A DNA stretch of 64,000 nt, from the NCBI GenBank assembly GCA_035516175.1, contig DATJAO010000060.1:1-64000 (forward strand). Reading direction: 5' to 3'. Positions 44,438 to 53,184 of this stretch are shown one piece after another; position 1 is the stretch's first letter, and every line of letters begins with the position of its first letter. Both the position numbers and the translations under genes were made by a program. The notes under the pieces are model-generated. The model did no database searches. It was not told the DNA's origin and saw nothing but the letters and a program-made list of their open reading frames with translations. Source of the DNA: DASPSR01 sp035516175 (GTDB lineage: Bacteria; Nitrospirota; UBA9217).

Positions 44438-44704
44438 TCACCCTTGCGCCGCCTGCTCCTGTTCTGTTTTCTTGATTTCCACGGTCTCCAGGAGATCCAC
44501 GGGTTTTTCGGGGATGATGGTCGAGATGGCGTGCTTATAAACGAGTTGCTGATTCTCCTGCTTCATAAGAATAACGAAGTTGTCGAAGCCCTTGATTATT
44601 CCTGTAAGCCGTGCTCCGTTCACGAGGTACATCGTCACCGGGATCTTTTCCTTGCGCATCTGGTTCAAAAAAACGTCCTGAAGATTAACCTGCGACTTAC
44701 CCAT
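44438..44704 (-). CDS. hfq: RNA chaperone Hfq
   Basis: The 88-residue product has the Sm1 motif VNLQDVFLNQMRKEKIPVTMYLVNGARLTGIIKGFDNF and the Sm2 sequence QLVYKHAISTI. It forms a hexameric ring that pairs small RNAs with mRNAs. The start at GGATGG is favoured because GGAGGGG lies just before; four codons upstream another ATG exists. Its position just after miaA is the conserved order. Confidence 0.95.
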   Translation of the reverse strand: MGKSQVNLQDVFLNQMRKEKIPVTMYLVNGARLTGIIKGFDNFVILMKQENQQLVYKHAISTIIPEKPVDLLETVEIKKTEQEQAAQG

Positions 44705-44773
44705 CCACCCCTCCATGAAGCATGAAGCGAGATACGCTCTTCACGGCTGCTTCAACCTGAATATTTTTTTATC

Positions 44774-45721
44774 TTATACCAACTTGTTTGAAATTTCAAT
44801 GTTTTTCTTTATCCGCGCTACGATCTCTCCCGTATTGACAAGCCCACTAATGTCAATCCACTGAGCCTCTGGCTCCCTTCTGAACCAGGTGAACTGACGT
44901 TTGGCAAACCGTTTTGTGTCACGCTTGAGAAGGGTAACGGCCTCATCCTGCGAAGTCTTGCCGAGAAGATAGTCCATAAACTGCTTGTAACCCAGCCCCT
45001 GCATCGAGGGAAGCTCTGGCCTGCATCCCCGCTCCAACAGGGTTTTCACCTCGGCCTCAAGCCCGTCGATGACCATCTGGTCTACTCGTTTCTCTATCCG
45101 GGGATAGAGTTCCGTTCGCGACCTGACAAGAAAGAGCAGTCGGAAGCGGTATGGCCTGTCCCGGAACGAATGTTCCCGCTGGAATTCCGAAAGTTTCCTA
45201 TCCTTGAGGTGATAGACCTCAAGTGCCCTAACCGTACGCCGGAGATCGTTCGGATGGATTTTAATCGCTGCCTCGGGATCGACTTTCACCAGGTCGGAAT
45301 AGAGCATCCCCGGTTCACTTTCGGCCTCTCGCTGAAGCAGGCGTTCGCGCAAGTCGAGGTCTGCAGGAGGACCATGGAACAGCCCGCGCGTGAGCGCGCG
45401 GATATAAAGCCCCGTCCCGCCGACAACGATGGGAGTCCCGCCGGAGGAGATGATGCCATCGATCGCCGCCCGCGCATCTCTAAGATAGTCGCCCACACTG
45501 TACGGTTGGTGAGGCTCCACAATGTCGATCATATGATGGTACACGATTCTGCGCTGCTCCCTAGAGGGCTTGGCCGTGCCGATGTCCATACCGCGGTAGA
45601 TCTGCATGGAGTCGGCGCTTACGATCTCTGCACAGAGTTCCTGCGCCAGAAGGATGGACGTATCGGTTTTGCCCACGGCAGTGGGCCCGGCGATGATAAG
45701 TATGGGTTTGTCTTTAGACAT
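44774..45721 (-). CDS. miaA: tRNA dimethylallyltransferase
   Basis: The 315-residue protein has P-loop GPTAVGKTD, DSMQIYRGMDIGTAKP, GGTGLYIRALTRGL and RDTKRFAKRQFTWFR. It adds dimethylallyl to A37 of UNN-reading tRNAs. The mutL-miaA-hfq order matches proteobacteria, with a gap here where a terC gene was lost. Confidence 0.95.
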   Translation of the reverse strand: MSKDKPILIIAGPTAVGKTDTSILLAQELCAEIVSADSMQIYRGMDIGTAKPSREQRRIVYHHMIDIVEPHQPYSVGDYLRDARAAIDGIISSGGTPIVVGGTGLYIRALTRGLFHGPPADLDLRERLLQREAESEPGMLYSDLVKVDPEAAIKIHPNDLRRTVRALEVYHLKDRKLSEFQREHSFRDRPYRFRLLFLVRSRTELYPRIEKRVDQMVIDGLEAEVKTLLERGCRPELPSMQGLGYKQFMDYLLGKTSQDEAVTLLKRDTKRFAKRQFTWFRREPEAQWIDISGLVNTGEIVARIKKNIEISNKLV

Positions 45722-46196
45722 AGTCTAGCAGATCATTCTCTCGACCGAAAGTTCGTTTTTCCCCCAACTTTTTATTATTGCATCAAGCTGATATGCCGTA
45801 TCGTGTCCGACAGAAAGGCATGAATCCGGCAAGCCCCGACCAGGCCTTGCCCGCAGGAAAGAATAACCGGATCTAGTTACAAAAATCGTTCTCCATGGGG
45901 CTGGTACCGATGGGATGAATCGGGATAGTTATTGCTCATGGGACTTCGTCTTTGACATATTCTCCCTGAGGTCGGCATCACCGACCAACGGAGCCGCTCC
46001 CTTCAACAGTTGCCAGAAAAGGTCTTCTCAGATGATACGCATGGCACAACCGGAGTCGCCGACACCTATAACTGCGGTTTTGACATTCTCCCCGGCCGAA
46101 AGAGAGGGGATTTTACGGCACAAATTAATAAATATAGTGGGAACGGTTCATAGCAGATGTCATTCACTCGCTTCTTTAGCTTTTCTCGATGCCCAC
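45722..46196. other. Intergenic, no intact gene
   Basis: Between miaA and the terC remnant no frame has protein character. A short minus-strand piece ending in LLKGAAPLVGDADLRENM near 45940-46020 may be another decayed gene, with an in-frame stop, but I cannot name it. Confidence 0.4.
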
Positions 46197-46343
46197 TTAA
46201 TGAAGCTTTACCGGGTGCGCCGCCCTTTTCCGAACTCTCATGTTGAGCATCTCTACCGTAACCGAAAAAGCCATGGCAAAATAGATATACCCCCTCGGAA
46301 TGTGGAAATCGAATCCTTCCGCGATCATAGTTACGCCGTGAGA
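46197..46343 (-). pseudogene. 3' remnant of a terC gene
   Basis: The minus strand encodes VTMIAEGFDFHIPRGYIYFA continuing MAFSVTVEMLNMRVRKRAAH and PVKLH stop. This is the exact C-terminal pattern of TerC family membrane proteins. Upstream of it the frame is lost at once and the mutL stop lies 40 bases away, so only about 48 codons remain. TerC is a manganese/metal exporter in other bacteria. Confidence 0.75.
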
Positions 46344-46382
46344 ACATCAAACGACAACGGCGATGACGATCTACCGTGACCC

Positions 46383-48197
46383 CTATACCCTCTTAAACAT
46401 TTTCCTGATATCGTTCAGGGGAAGACGTATGATCGTTGGCCTTCCGTGCGGGCAGGTATGCGGCATACGACACCGGAAAAGATCGCTGATCAGCTTCTCC
46501 ATCTCCTTCTGGTCAAGGTGCCGATGGACTTTGATGGCAGGATGACAAGCCATCACGCTCAGGATCTTGTCTCGAAACTCGTCCATCTTCCTGCTCTCCC
46601 CAAAGACATTCACTTCATCGAGAACATCGAGCACCAGCTTCCGGTAATCCGCACCAACGAGAAGTGACGGCACGGCTTTGATCATGAACGTCCCGCCGCC
46701 GAATTCTTCGACTGTGAACCCGAGCCGGTTGAACTCGGGTAAATACTCCGAAAGCAGGCTGCTCTGGGCCGGTCCGAGCTCAACCTGATCCGGCATGAGC
46801 AGGGACTGGACGGGAATATTTCTGTTGTCGAACTGGTCCTGGAGCTTCTCGAACAACACACGCTCATGCGCAGCATGCTGGTCGATGATCGCCATTCCTT
46901 CCTCTGATTGGGCAATGATGAAGGAATCGTGGACTTGGGCGAGTGGATACAAGTTTTGTTCAGGGCTTCCGGATGGCCGGGCTTGGGGATCCGCATAGCT
47001 CTCTCGCTGCACAGAAGAGTCATGGTCATACGAAAGAGGTGCGGTTCCGACATCGTTCTTTCTGCGTCCGAAAAAGGGAGATGGTTTTGTCGTATTTGAT
47101 CCGTCTTCTTGCATGGTCTGATTCCTGAGATAATCCGCAAGGGCTTCGCTCACCCCCTCAGCATGAGACCGGTATGTCGTTACCGCCGCGTCAGCCACAC
47201 GTATTCCTTGAGTCCGCAGTCCTTCCCTGATCACATCCCGGACAAGATCATGTATCTGTGATTGATTGCGGAACCGCACTTCGGCCTTGGCTGGATGAAC
47301 ATTCACATCCACTAGTGCCGGATCGATCTCGATAAAGATAAAGCCCACGGGATGCCGGTCTCGCATAAGCATGTCATGGCAAGCGCTATAAAGGGCGTGT
47401 GTAAGTGACGGGTTCTTCACTGCGCGGCGGTTCACATAGAAGTCCTGATATGTCCGATCTGCCCTTGTGTACGGAGGGCGGCCGATAAGGCCGTAGATTC
47501 TTATCCCGTCCCGATTCCCCTCGAAATCCATCAGGTTTTCAGCAATTTCATTGCCATAAAGCTGGAATGTCCGCTCCTTCAGACTCATGGATGTTGGGAG
47601 GTCGAGTACCGTTTTTTTGTTATGGGTGAGCCGGAACCGGATGTCGGGATGGGCCATGGCCTGACGGGACACGGCAGAAACAATATGCGAGAATTCGGTT
47701 GCTGCGCTTTTCAGGAATTTAAGCCGTGCTGGTGTGTTATAGAACAGGTGGTTTATTTCAATGGAGGTGCCTTGTGGCGCTGCGGCATCAGTAATGACCT
47801 TTATAGCATCACCCTTGATCTCGATAAGCACACCTGCTGCCGTGCCCTTTACTGCGGTGACCATTCTTACCTGTGACACGGCGGCAATGCTCGAAAGTGC
47901 CTCGCCTCGAAAACCCATGGTGCGTATGGCCTCCAGGTCTGCATCCGAAGTTATCTTGCTCGTGGCATGGCGCTGGAAGGCGGTCTGCGCGTCCTGCTTC
48001 GACATTCCGCTCCCGTTGTCGGTAATCCGGATCAGACGCCTGCCTGCCTGTTCGATGTCGATGAATATTTCAGACGCACCTGCATCGATCGAGTTTTCAA
48101 TCAGTTCTTTGACCGCCGATGCCGGTCTTTCGACCACTTCACCTGCGGCGATCTTGTTCACAACGTGGTCTGGGAGTATATTTATTTTATCAGGCAT
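46383..48197 (-). CDS. mutL: DNA mismatch repair protein MutL
   Basis: The 604-residue protein has the GHKL ATPase (KIAAGEVVERPASAVKELIENSIDAG, ITDNGSGM, TMGFRGEALSSIA) and a C-terminal dimerisation domain (AQSEEGMAIIDQHAAHERV, CRMPHTCPHGRPT). The CPHGRP motif is present; a DQHAxxER sequence sits in the C-terminal domain, but the full endonuclease motif DQHAx2Ex4E is only partly conserved (AAHERVLFEKL). It coordinates mismatch repair. Confidence 0.95.
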   Translation of the reverse strand: MPDKINILPDHVVNKIAAGEVVERPASAVKELIENSIDAGASEIFIDIEQAGRRLIRITDNGSGMSKQDAQTAFQRHATSKITSDADLEAIRTMGFRGEALSSIAAVSQVRMVTAVKGTAAGVLIEIKGDAIKVITDAAAPQGTSIEINHLFYNTPARLKFLKSAATEFSHIVSAVSRQAMAHPDIRFRLTHNKKTVLDLPTSMSLKERTFQLYGNEIAENLMDFEGNRDGIRIYGLIGRPPYTRADRTYQDFYVNRRAVKNPSLTHALYSACHDMLMRDRHPVGFIFIEIDPALVDVNVHPAKAEVRFRNQSQIHDLVRDVIREGLRTQGIRVADAAVTTYRSHAEGVSEALADYLRNQTMQEDGSNTTKPSPFFGRRKNDVGTAPLSYDHDSSVQRESYADPQARPSGSPEQNLYPLAQVHDSFIIAQSEEGMAIIDQHAAHERVLFEKLQDQFDNRNIPVQSLLMPDQVELGPAQSSLLSEYLPEFNRLGFTVEEFGGGTFMIKAVPSLLVGADYRKLVLDVLDEVNVFGESRKMDEFRDKILSVMACHPAIKVHRHLDQKEMEKLISDLFRCRMPHTCPHGRPTIIRLPLNDIRKMFKRV

Positions 48198-48654
48198 ACG
48201 AGCACAATTTCAACGGGGATCGCGCCTCACGAAAAGGTATCGATCCAGTACAGAATGGCGTGAATACTGCCTGCCCGGGATTTTCAGCGTTCGATTGCTT
48301 TGAACGATCAAACGCGCTCGTTTGCTTCTCGCGGGCGCTAAGGCCGAGAAGCCTTTCCTTCATACCGAACTCGCTTTTCATCTCACGGATATGCATATCG
48401 TTCATGTAATAGCAGAGCATATCGCCGCGCACATCGATTTTCTGCCAAGTAGTCAGCGCTCGATCCGTTTTTCCTGAATTACAGTATTTCTAGGGGATCA
48501 GCTCTGGTTGCTATGTGCCGTATCGATAGAGCTCAATTTTGCCTGTCCGCGAACGGAAACAATGAACTGATGGGAATTTTCACGGTCATTCCCGGCCCAA
48601 GCCTTATGCCTCCGTCCGCCTTGGCTGTAGTATACTCGGCAACACGTCAATTGC
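48198..48654. other. Intergenic, no supported gene
   Basis: A minus-strand frame of 80 codons (48190-48432) overlaps the mutL start but has no ribosome site or domain. No repeat, hairpin terminator or RNA gene was found. Confidence 0.4.
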
Positions 48655-49989
48655 TCAATAACTCAACTTTGCCTTTCCCAGGTTTGCAACCACCACGATC
48701 ACCAAGCTGTCGGGATGAAGATACTTCTGCGCTACCCGTTTGATATCTTCGCTGGTCACAGCGTTTATCATCGCAGAGTACTTCTGAGGATAATCGAGAC
48801 CGAGGTTATAGATCTCGATAGACGTCAGCATCCCGGCAATCTTCGCGTATGTGTCCACCTTCAATGGGAAACTTCCCGTTAGGTATGCCTTGGCATCGGC
48901 AAGTTCCTTGTCGGATACAGGCTCAGCCTGTATCCTCCGGATTTCCTTCAGCGTCTCGGCAATCACTTCGTTCGCTGACTCATTCTTCGTCTTGATGCTG
49001 ACCGAGAATGCTCCCGGTTCCTTCTGCGCGGAAAATACGCTGTGCACGTCATATGCCAGCCCTTTGTTATCGCGAATATTATCCATAAGCCGGGAAGAAA
49101 ATCCACCCCCGCCGAGTATGTAGTTCATGATCATCACGGCGTAGTAGTCGGGGTTTTCCCTGCTGATGCCGATATTGCCCATCTCGATATTCGCCTGGGT
49201 AATGTTCTTGTCGATCTTTTGTACTACGGTTTTCTCGATTGCCGTCGGCGGAATGGAGGCAGGAAGGGGCTGATCGCTCCGCTTCCATCCCTTGAAGTAT
49301 TCCTGGAGAAGAGCAATTATCTCTTTTTCGTTCACGTCCCCTACCACGGCAACGATAGTGCTTTTTGGACTGTAGCGTACTGAATAGAAATTTAAGATGT
49401 CCTGCCGCGTGAGTTTTGGCAAATAGGCTGCCACATCGTCGCTCGTCCTCCCATACGCATGTCTGCCGTATACCGCTTTCTTGAATGCCTCACCGGCAAC
49501 GATGCCTGGTTCTTCTTTCTGCCGCTGGATCTGGGCAAGAATTTCCTTGACCTTGCGGTCGATCTCTTTCTGGTCGAAAACGGGATTCATGAGGACATCG
49601 GAGAGCAGGTCAAGGCCCGTCCGTATGTCCTTCCTGAGAACCCGCAGGCTTGCCGAGGCGAAGTCGTTTCCCCCGGATACGGAGAGCGACCCGCCGATGA
49701 AGTCGATCTCGCTGTTGATCCTGCCGGCCGGCCTTTTTGACGTCCCCTGCATGAGCAGCGACGCAGTGATCGATGCAAGGCCGGGCTTGTCCTCGGGTTC
49801 CGCTGTGCTCCCTGCCTTGATCGCCATGTTCACCGTGACCATAGGAATGTCATGCTTTTCTGAGAGTAACAGGACCATGCCGTTGTCGAGAGGGATGCGC
49901 TTGCCGATCAGCTCGGCGGCGGATGTTTTTTGGGAGAATTGACAAACCACCGTTAATATAACAAGAAGTATGAACCTTTTAAGCCTCAT
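48655..49989 (-). CDS. M16 peptidase-family protein, non-catalytic
   Basis: Starting at MRLKRFILL (444 residues), the protein has a signal peptide and two M16 domains. The zinc motif HxxEH is absent: the site reads GLASITASLLMQGTSKR. The C-terminal half has GGGGFSSRLMDNIRDNKGLAY, normal for the partner subunit. By analogy with PMP-alpha and other M16 pairs it should form a heterodimer with the active protein encoded directly upstream. It is a periplasmic protein. Confidence 0.88.
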   Translation of the reverse strand: MRLKRFILLVILTVVCQFSQKTSAAELIGKRIPLDNGMVLLLSEKHDIPMVTVNMAIKAGSTAEPEDKPGLASITASLLMQGTSKRPAGRINSEIDFIGGSLSVSGGNDFASASLRVLRKDIRTGLDLLSDVLMNPVFDQKEIDRKVKEILAQIQRQKEEPGIVAGEAFKKAVYGRHAYGRTSDDVAAYLPKLTRQDILNFYSVRYSPKSTIVAVVGDVNEKEIIALLQEYFKGWKRSDQPLPASIPPTAIEKTVVQKIDKNITQANIEMGNIGISRENPDYYAVMIMNYILGGGGFSSRLMDNIRDNKGLAYDVHSVFSAQKEPGAFSVSIKTKNESANEVIAETLKEIRRIQAEPVSDKELADAKAYLTGSFPLKVDTYAKIAGMLTSIEIYNLGLDYPQKYSAMINAVTSEDIKRVAQKYLHPDSLVIVVVANLGKAKLSY

Positions 49990-50027
49990 TTTGTCGCCTC
50001 GCGTTTTCATTGTAAAATTTGCAATGC

Positions 50028-51347
50028 TCAATTCTTTGTTGGCACCAGTATCCCTACCGTCCTATTGTCCTCTGAGAAATAATCTTTTGCCACACGCTGA
50101 ATGTCTTCCTTAGTGACCGCATGGATGTTCTCCAGGTATTTCTCAAGCAGTTTCCTGTTCGCGACGCTCTCATACTCACCGAGAAGCATGGCCTGGTAGA
50201 ATACGGAATCCTGCCCCATGATGAATCCCGCTTCAATCTGGTTCTTTGCCTTCTGGAGCTCTTCGTCGGCAACCGGCGTTGTCTTAAGCTTTTCGATCTC
50301 GGTATAGAGCGCCTTCTCCACCTCCTCTGTAGTCTTACCGGGCATCACACCGGCATAGACGTAGAACAGATTCGGATCGTTTGAGATATTATCGTAATCG
50401 CCTCCGGCGTAGATAGCGAGCTGTTTTTCGTATACCAGCGACTTGTACAGGCGGGAACTCTTGCCCGAGGAGAGAATGCCTTGCAGGACCTCGAGGGCAT
50501 AAGAGTCCTTGTCCTTGAGATCAGGCGTATGGTATCCGGCAAAAACAGCCGGAAGCTCTGCCTGTTTCTTAACGATGATCCTGCGTTCACCCAGCTGTTT
50601 GGGCTCGACAGCAGCGACCCTTGGTACATCTGGTCCGCGCGGAATGGGGCCGAAATACTTTTCTATTTGCGGAAGGAGCGTCTTCGTATCGAAATCACCA
50701 GCCACAACGATGGTGGCATTGTTTGGTGCGTAGTAGGTGTGATAGTGATTATAGAGATCGTCGCGGGTAATGTTATTGATGTCCGCCATCCAGCCGATCA
50801 CCGGCCATTCATAGGGATGGGCAATGAAAGCCGCTGCCGTCATCTCTTCCACCATAGTCGATGTCGGGTCATCATCCGTTCTCATGCGGCGCTCTTCCTT
50901 AACCACCTCCCGTTCGGAGATGAACTCCTTCGGATCAATGAGCAAGTTCTGCATGCGGTCGGACTCGAGATCGAGCGCGATGCCGATACGGTCTGCGGCA
51001 AAGTTCTCGAAGTAGGCGGTATAGTCCTTGCCGGTGAATGCGTTGTCATCTCCTCCGTTCCGCATCACAGTCTGGGAAAAGGTCTTGGGCCCATACTTTT
51101 TCGTTCCCTTGAACATCATGTGTTCAAGCATGTGCGAGATGCCGGTCGTCCCGAGCTTTTCGTTCCGTGATCCGACCTTGTACCAGATCTGAAACGTTAT
51201 CACCGGCGCCTTATGCTCTTCTTTGAGCAACACCTTGAGCCCGTTGGGCAGAACTTTTTCGGTAACGTTCATGTCCTGCCCCAAGGCAGACGTTACAACG
51301 AATACAGCATACAGGAACAGCAGTATTACTGATTTTACATATTTCAT
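50028..51347 (-). CDS. M16 zinc peptidase, catalytic, secreted
   Basis: I start at MKYVKSVILLFLYAVFVVTS (439 residues), a clean signal peptide. The inverted zinc motif is HMLEH in GISHMLEHMMFKGT with the distal Glu in EREVVKEE. The C-terminal domain has GILSSGKSSRLYKSLVYEKQLA. It should degrade peptides in the periplasm together with the inactive subunit encoded 38 bases downstream. Confidence 0.9.
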   Translation of the reverse strand: MKYVKSVILLFLYAVFVVTSALGQDMNVTEKVLPNGLKVLLKEEHKAPVITFQIWYKVGSRNEKLGTTGISHMLEHMMFKGTKKYGPKTFSQTVMRNGGDDNAFTGKDYTAYFENFAADRIGIALDLESDRMQNLLIDPKEFISEREVVKEERRMRTDDDPTSTMVEEMTAAAFIAHPYEWPVIGWMADINNITRDDLYNHYHTYYAPNNATIVVAGDFDTKTLLPQIEKYFGPIPRGPDVPRVAAVEPKQLGERRIIVKKQAELPAVFAGYHTPDLKDKDSYALEVLQGILSSGKSSRLYKSLVYEKQLAIYAGGDYDNISNDPNLFYVYAGVMPGKTTEEVEKALYTEIEKLKTTPVADEELQKAKNQIEAGFIMGQDSVFYQAMLLGEYESVANRKLLEKYLENIHAVTKEDIQRVAKDYFSEDNRTVGILVPTKN

Positions 51348-51387
51348 TATCGATTCACCAACCTTCATTTTGGACTTTGAATTTGCC

Positions 51388-51843
51388 TTATCTCGCTCCT
51401 GTGTGTCCGAACCCTCCCTCCCCCCTCGCGGTCTCGGACAGCACATCCACCCTCATGAGCTTAGCCTTCTCAATCTTTGCGAAAATAATCTGGGCAATGC
51501 GGTCGCCACGGTGAATGATGAACGGCTTAGCACTGAAATTGAAAAGGATGACACCGATCTCGCCGCGGTAATCGGCGTCGATGGTGCCAGGCGCGTTCAG
51601 CATACCAATGCCGTGCTTGAGCGCGAGACCGCTCCGGGGCCGCACCTGACCTTCATATCCTTCGGGAATAGCAATCGCAATACCTGTCGGGACGAGTTTC
51701 CACATTCCCGCCTCGATGACCGTCTCTCCAGCGACAGCTGCGTACAGGTCAACGCCGGCAGAGTGTTCTGTCTGGTAGTGCGGGATGGGGAGTCCTTCGG
51801 AATTTTTAAGCTGTGTTATGTGAACAACGAGATGGCTGGGCAT
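51388..51843 (-). CDS. dut: Deoxyuridine triphosphatase
   Basis: The 151-residue protein has the five trimeric dUTPase motifs: AGVDLYAA, RPRSGLALKHG, GTIDADYRGEIGVILFN, RGDRIAQIIF and RGEGGFGHTG. It hydrolyses dUTP to dUMP. It lies between two M16 genes on the same strand. Confidence 0.95.
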   Translation of the reverse strand: MPSHLVVHITQLKNSEGLPIPHYQTEHSAGVDLYAAVAGETVIEAGMWKLVPTGIAIAIPEGYEGQVRPRSGLALKHGIGMLNAPGTIDADYRGEIGVILFNFSAKPFIIHRGDRIAQIIFAKIEKAKLMRVDVLSETARGEGGFGHTGAR

Positions 51844-51927
51844 ATTTTTTTGACGACAGCATTAGCATAGAGCATTGTGTTGTCATCCCATTCGCTCCAT
51901 AAATCTACGAGCGCTGCACTTTGACGA

Positions 51928-53184
51928 TTATATTTCCAAAACCGAATCCGGCACATCAGCCCTGCTCAGCGGGCCGAGGATCGCGAGCGACAGATTGTCC
52001 CGTGTAAATAGTTGCTGGGCGAGCCGCTGCACCTGCTCTGCGGTCACTTTTTCGACGCCCCTAATGATATCATCGATCGAGATATATTTGCCAAAATAGA
52101 TCTCCTGTCTCGCCAGCCTGCTCATGTGGCTGTTGCTGCTCTCGAGGGAAAGGACAAGGTTCCCTTTGATCTGGTTCTTTACCCGCATCTCTTCCGCCGG
52201 CGTTATGCCCTCGTCCTTGATCTTCTTGAGCTCCCTGGTCACGAGCCGCAGCACCTCAAGCGTGTTCGTCGGATCGGTTCCGGCATACACCGTCAGCAGC
52301 CCCGTATCGCGGTACGAGGTCACATAAGAATAGATGGAATAAGCGAGTGCGTTCTGTTCGCGCACCTCCTGAAACAGTCGAGAGCTCATGCTGTTTCCAA
52401 GCACGGTGTTGAGCGCGGAGATCACATAGCGGTCATCGTGCATATAATTCATTCCCCGGCACCCGATACAGACCTGCACCTGCTCAAGCTGTTTCTTCCT
52501 CACCGCCACGGCATGGCTGAAAGCAGGAGTCGCCTCTTTCTTGGGAATGCCTGCCCGCGATAGCCTTCCGAAGCTCTTATCCAGAAGCTCGATCAGTCGG
52601 GCGTGTTCGAAATTGCCGGCAACGGATATCACGATCTCCTTAGGGCTGTAATAATGCTCGATATAGGAGATGATATCCTGGTGCTTGAGCGCTTTGATGG
52701 TCTCTTTTGTACCGAGGATGGGGCGGCCTAACGGATTGTCGGGCCAGACCGTGCTCGTGAAAAACTCGTGGATATAGTCATCGGGCGTGTCTTCCACTCC
52801 CTTAATCTCCTCAAGGATTACCTTGCGTTCCTTTTCCATTTCAATGGGGTCGAACTTGGAGCCAAGGAGAATGTCCGACAGGATATCGACGGCCACCGGA
52901 AGGTGCTCGTCCACGACCTTGGCATAATAGGTGGTCGTTTCCTGCGAGGTGAAGGCATTCATCTCACCGCCAAGAGAGTCCATTTCGATCGCAATATCCT
53001 TGGCGGTCCTCTTCTCCGTTCCCTTGAAGAACAGATGCTCGATGAAGTGTGATATCCCGCCTATCTCCTCCGGTTCATGGCGAGATCCCACCTTTACCCA
53101 CACGCCTATGGAGACGGACCGCGATTTCGGCAGGGTTTCGGACACGACCCGTATCCCGTTGGAAAGGGTGTCTTTTCTGTACAT
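51928..53184 (-). CDS. M16 zinc peptidase, cytoplasmic processing-peptidase type
   Basis: The 418-residue protein has no signal peptide. Its zinc motif is HFIEH in GGISHFIEHLFFKGTEKR with distal Glu in ERKVILEEIKGVED. The second domain contains VLGNSMSSRLFQEVREQNALAYSIYSY. It resembles the YmxG/PMP-beta type. The start lies one base from the stop of the EF-G-like gene, so they are cotranscribed. Confidence 0.92.
   Translation of the reverse strand: MYRKDTLSNGIRVVSETLPKSRSVSIGVWVKVGSRHEPEEIGGISHFIEHLFFKGTEKRTAKDIAIEMDSLGGEMNAFTSQETTTYYAKVVDEHLPVAVDILSDILLGSKFDPIEMEKERKVILEEIKGVEDTPDDYIHEFFTSTVWPDNPLGRPILGTKETIKALKHQDIISYIEHYYSPKEIVISVAGNFEHARLIELLDKSFGRLSRAGIPKKEATPAFSHAVAVRKKQLEQVQVCIGCRGMNYMHDDRYVISALNTVLGNSMSSRLFQEVREQNALAYSIYSYVTSYRDTGLLTVYAGTDPTNTLEVLRLVTRELKKIKDEGITPAEEMRVKNQIKGNLVLSLESSNSHMSRLARQEIYFGKYISIDDIIRGVEKVTAEQVQRLAQQLFTRDNLSLAILGPLSRADVPDSVLEI

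Noticed and set aside
45915..46379. 154-codon plus-strand frame
   Set aside because: It is antisense to the terC remnant and has no coding character.
48190..48432. 80-codon frame overlapping the mutL start
   Set aside because: No ribosome site, no domain; overlap with mutL is by chance.
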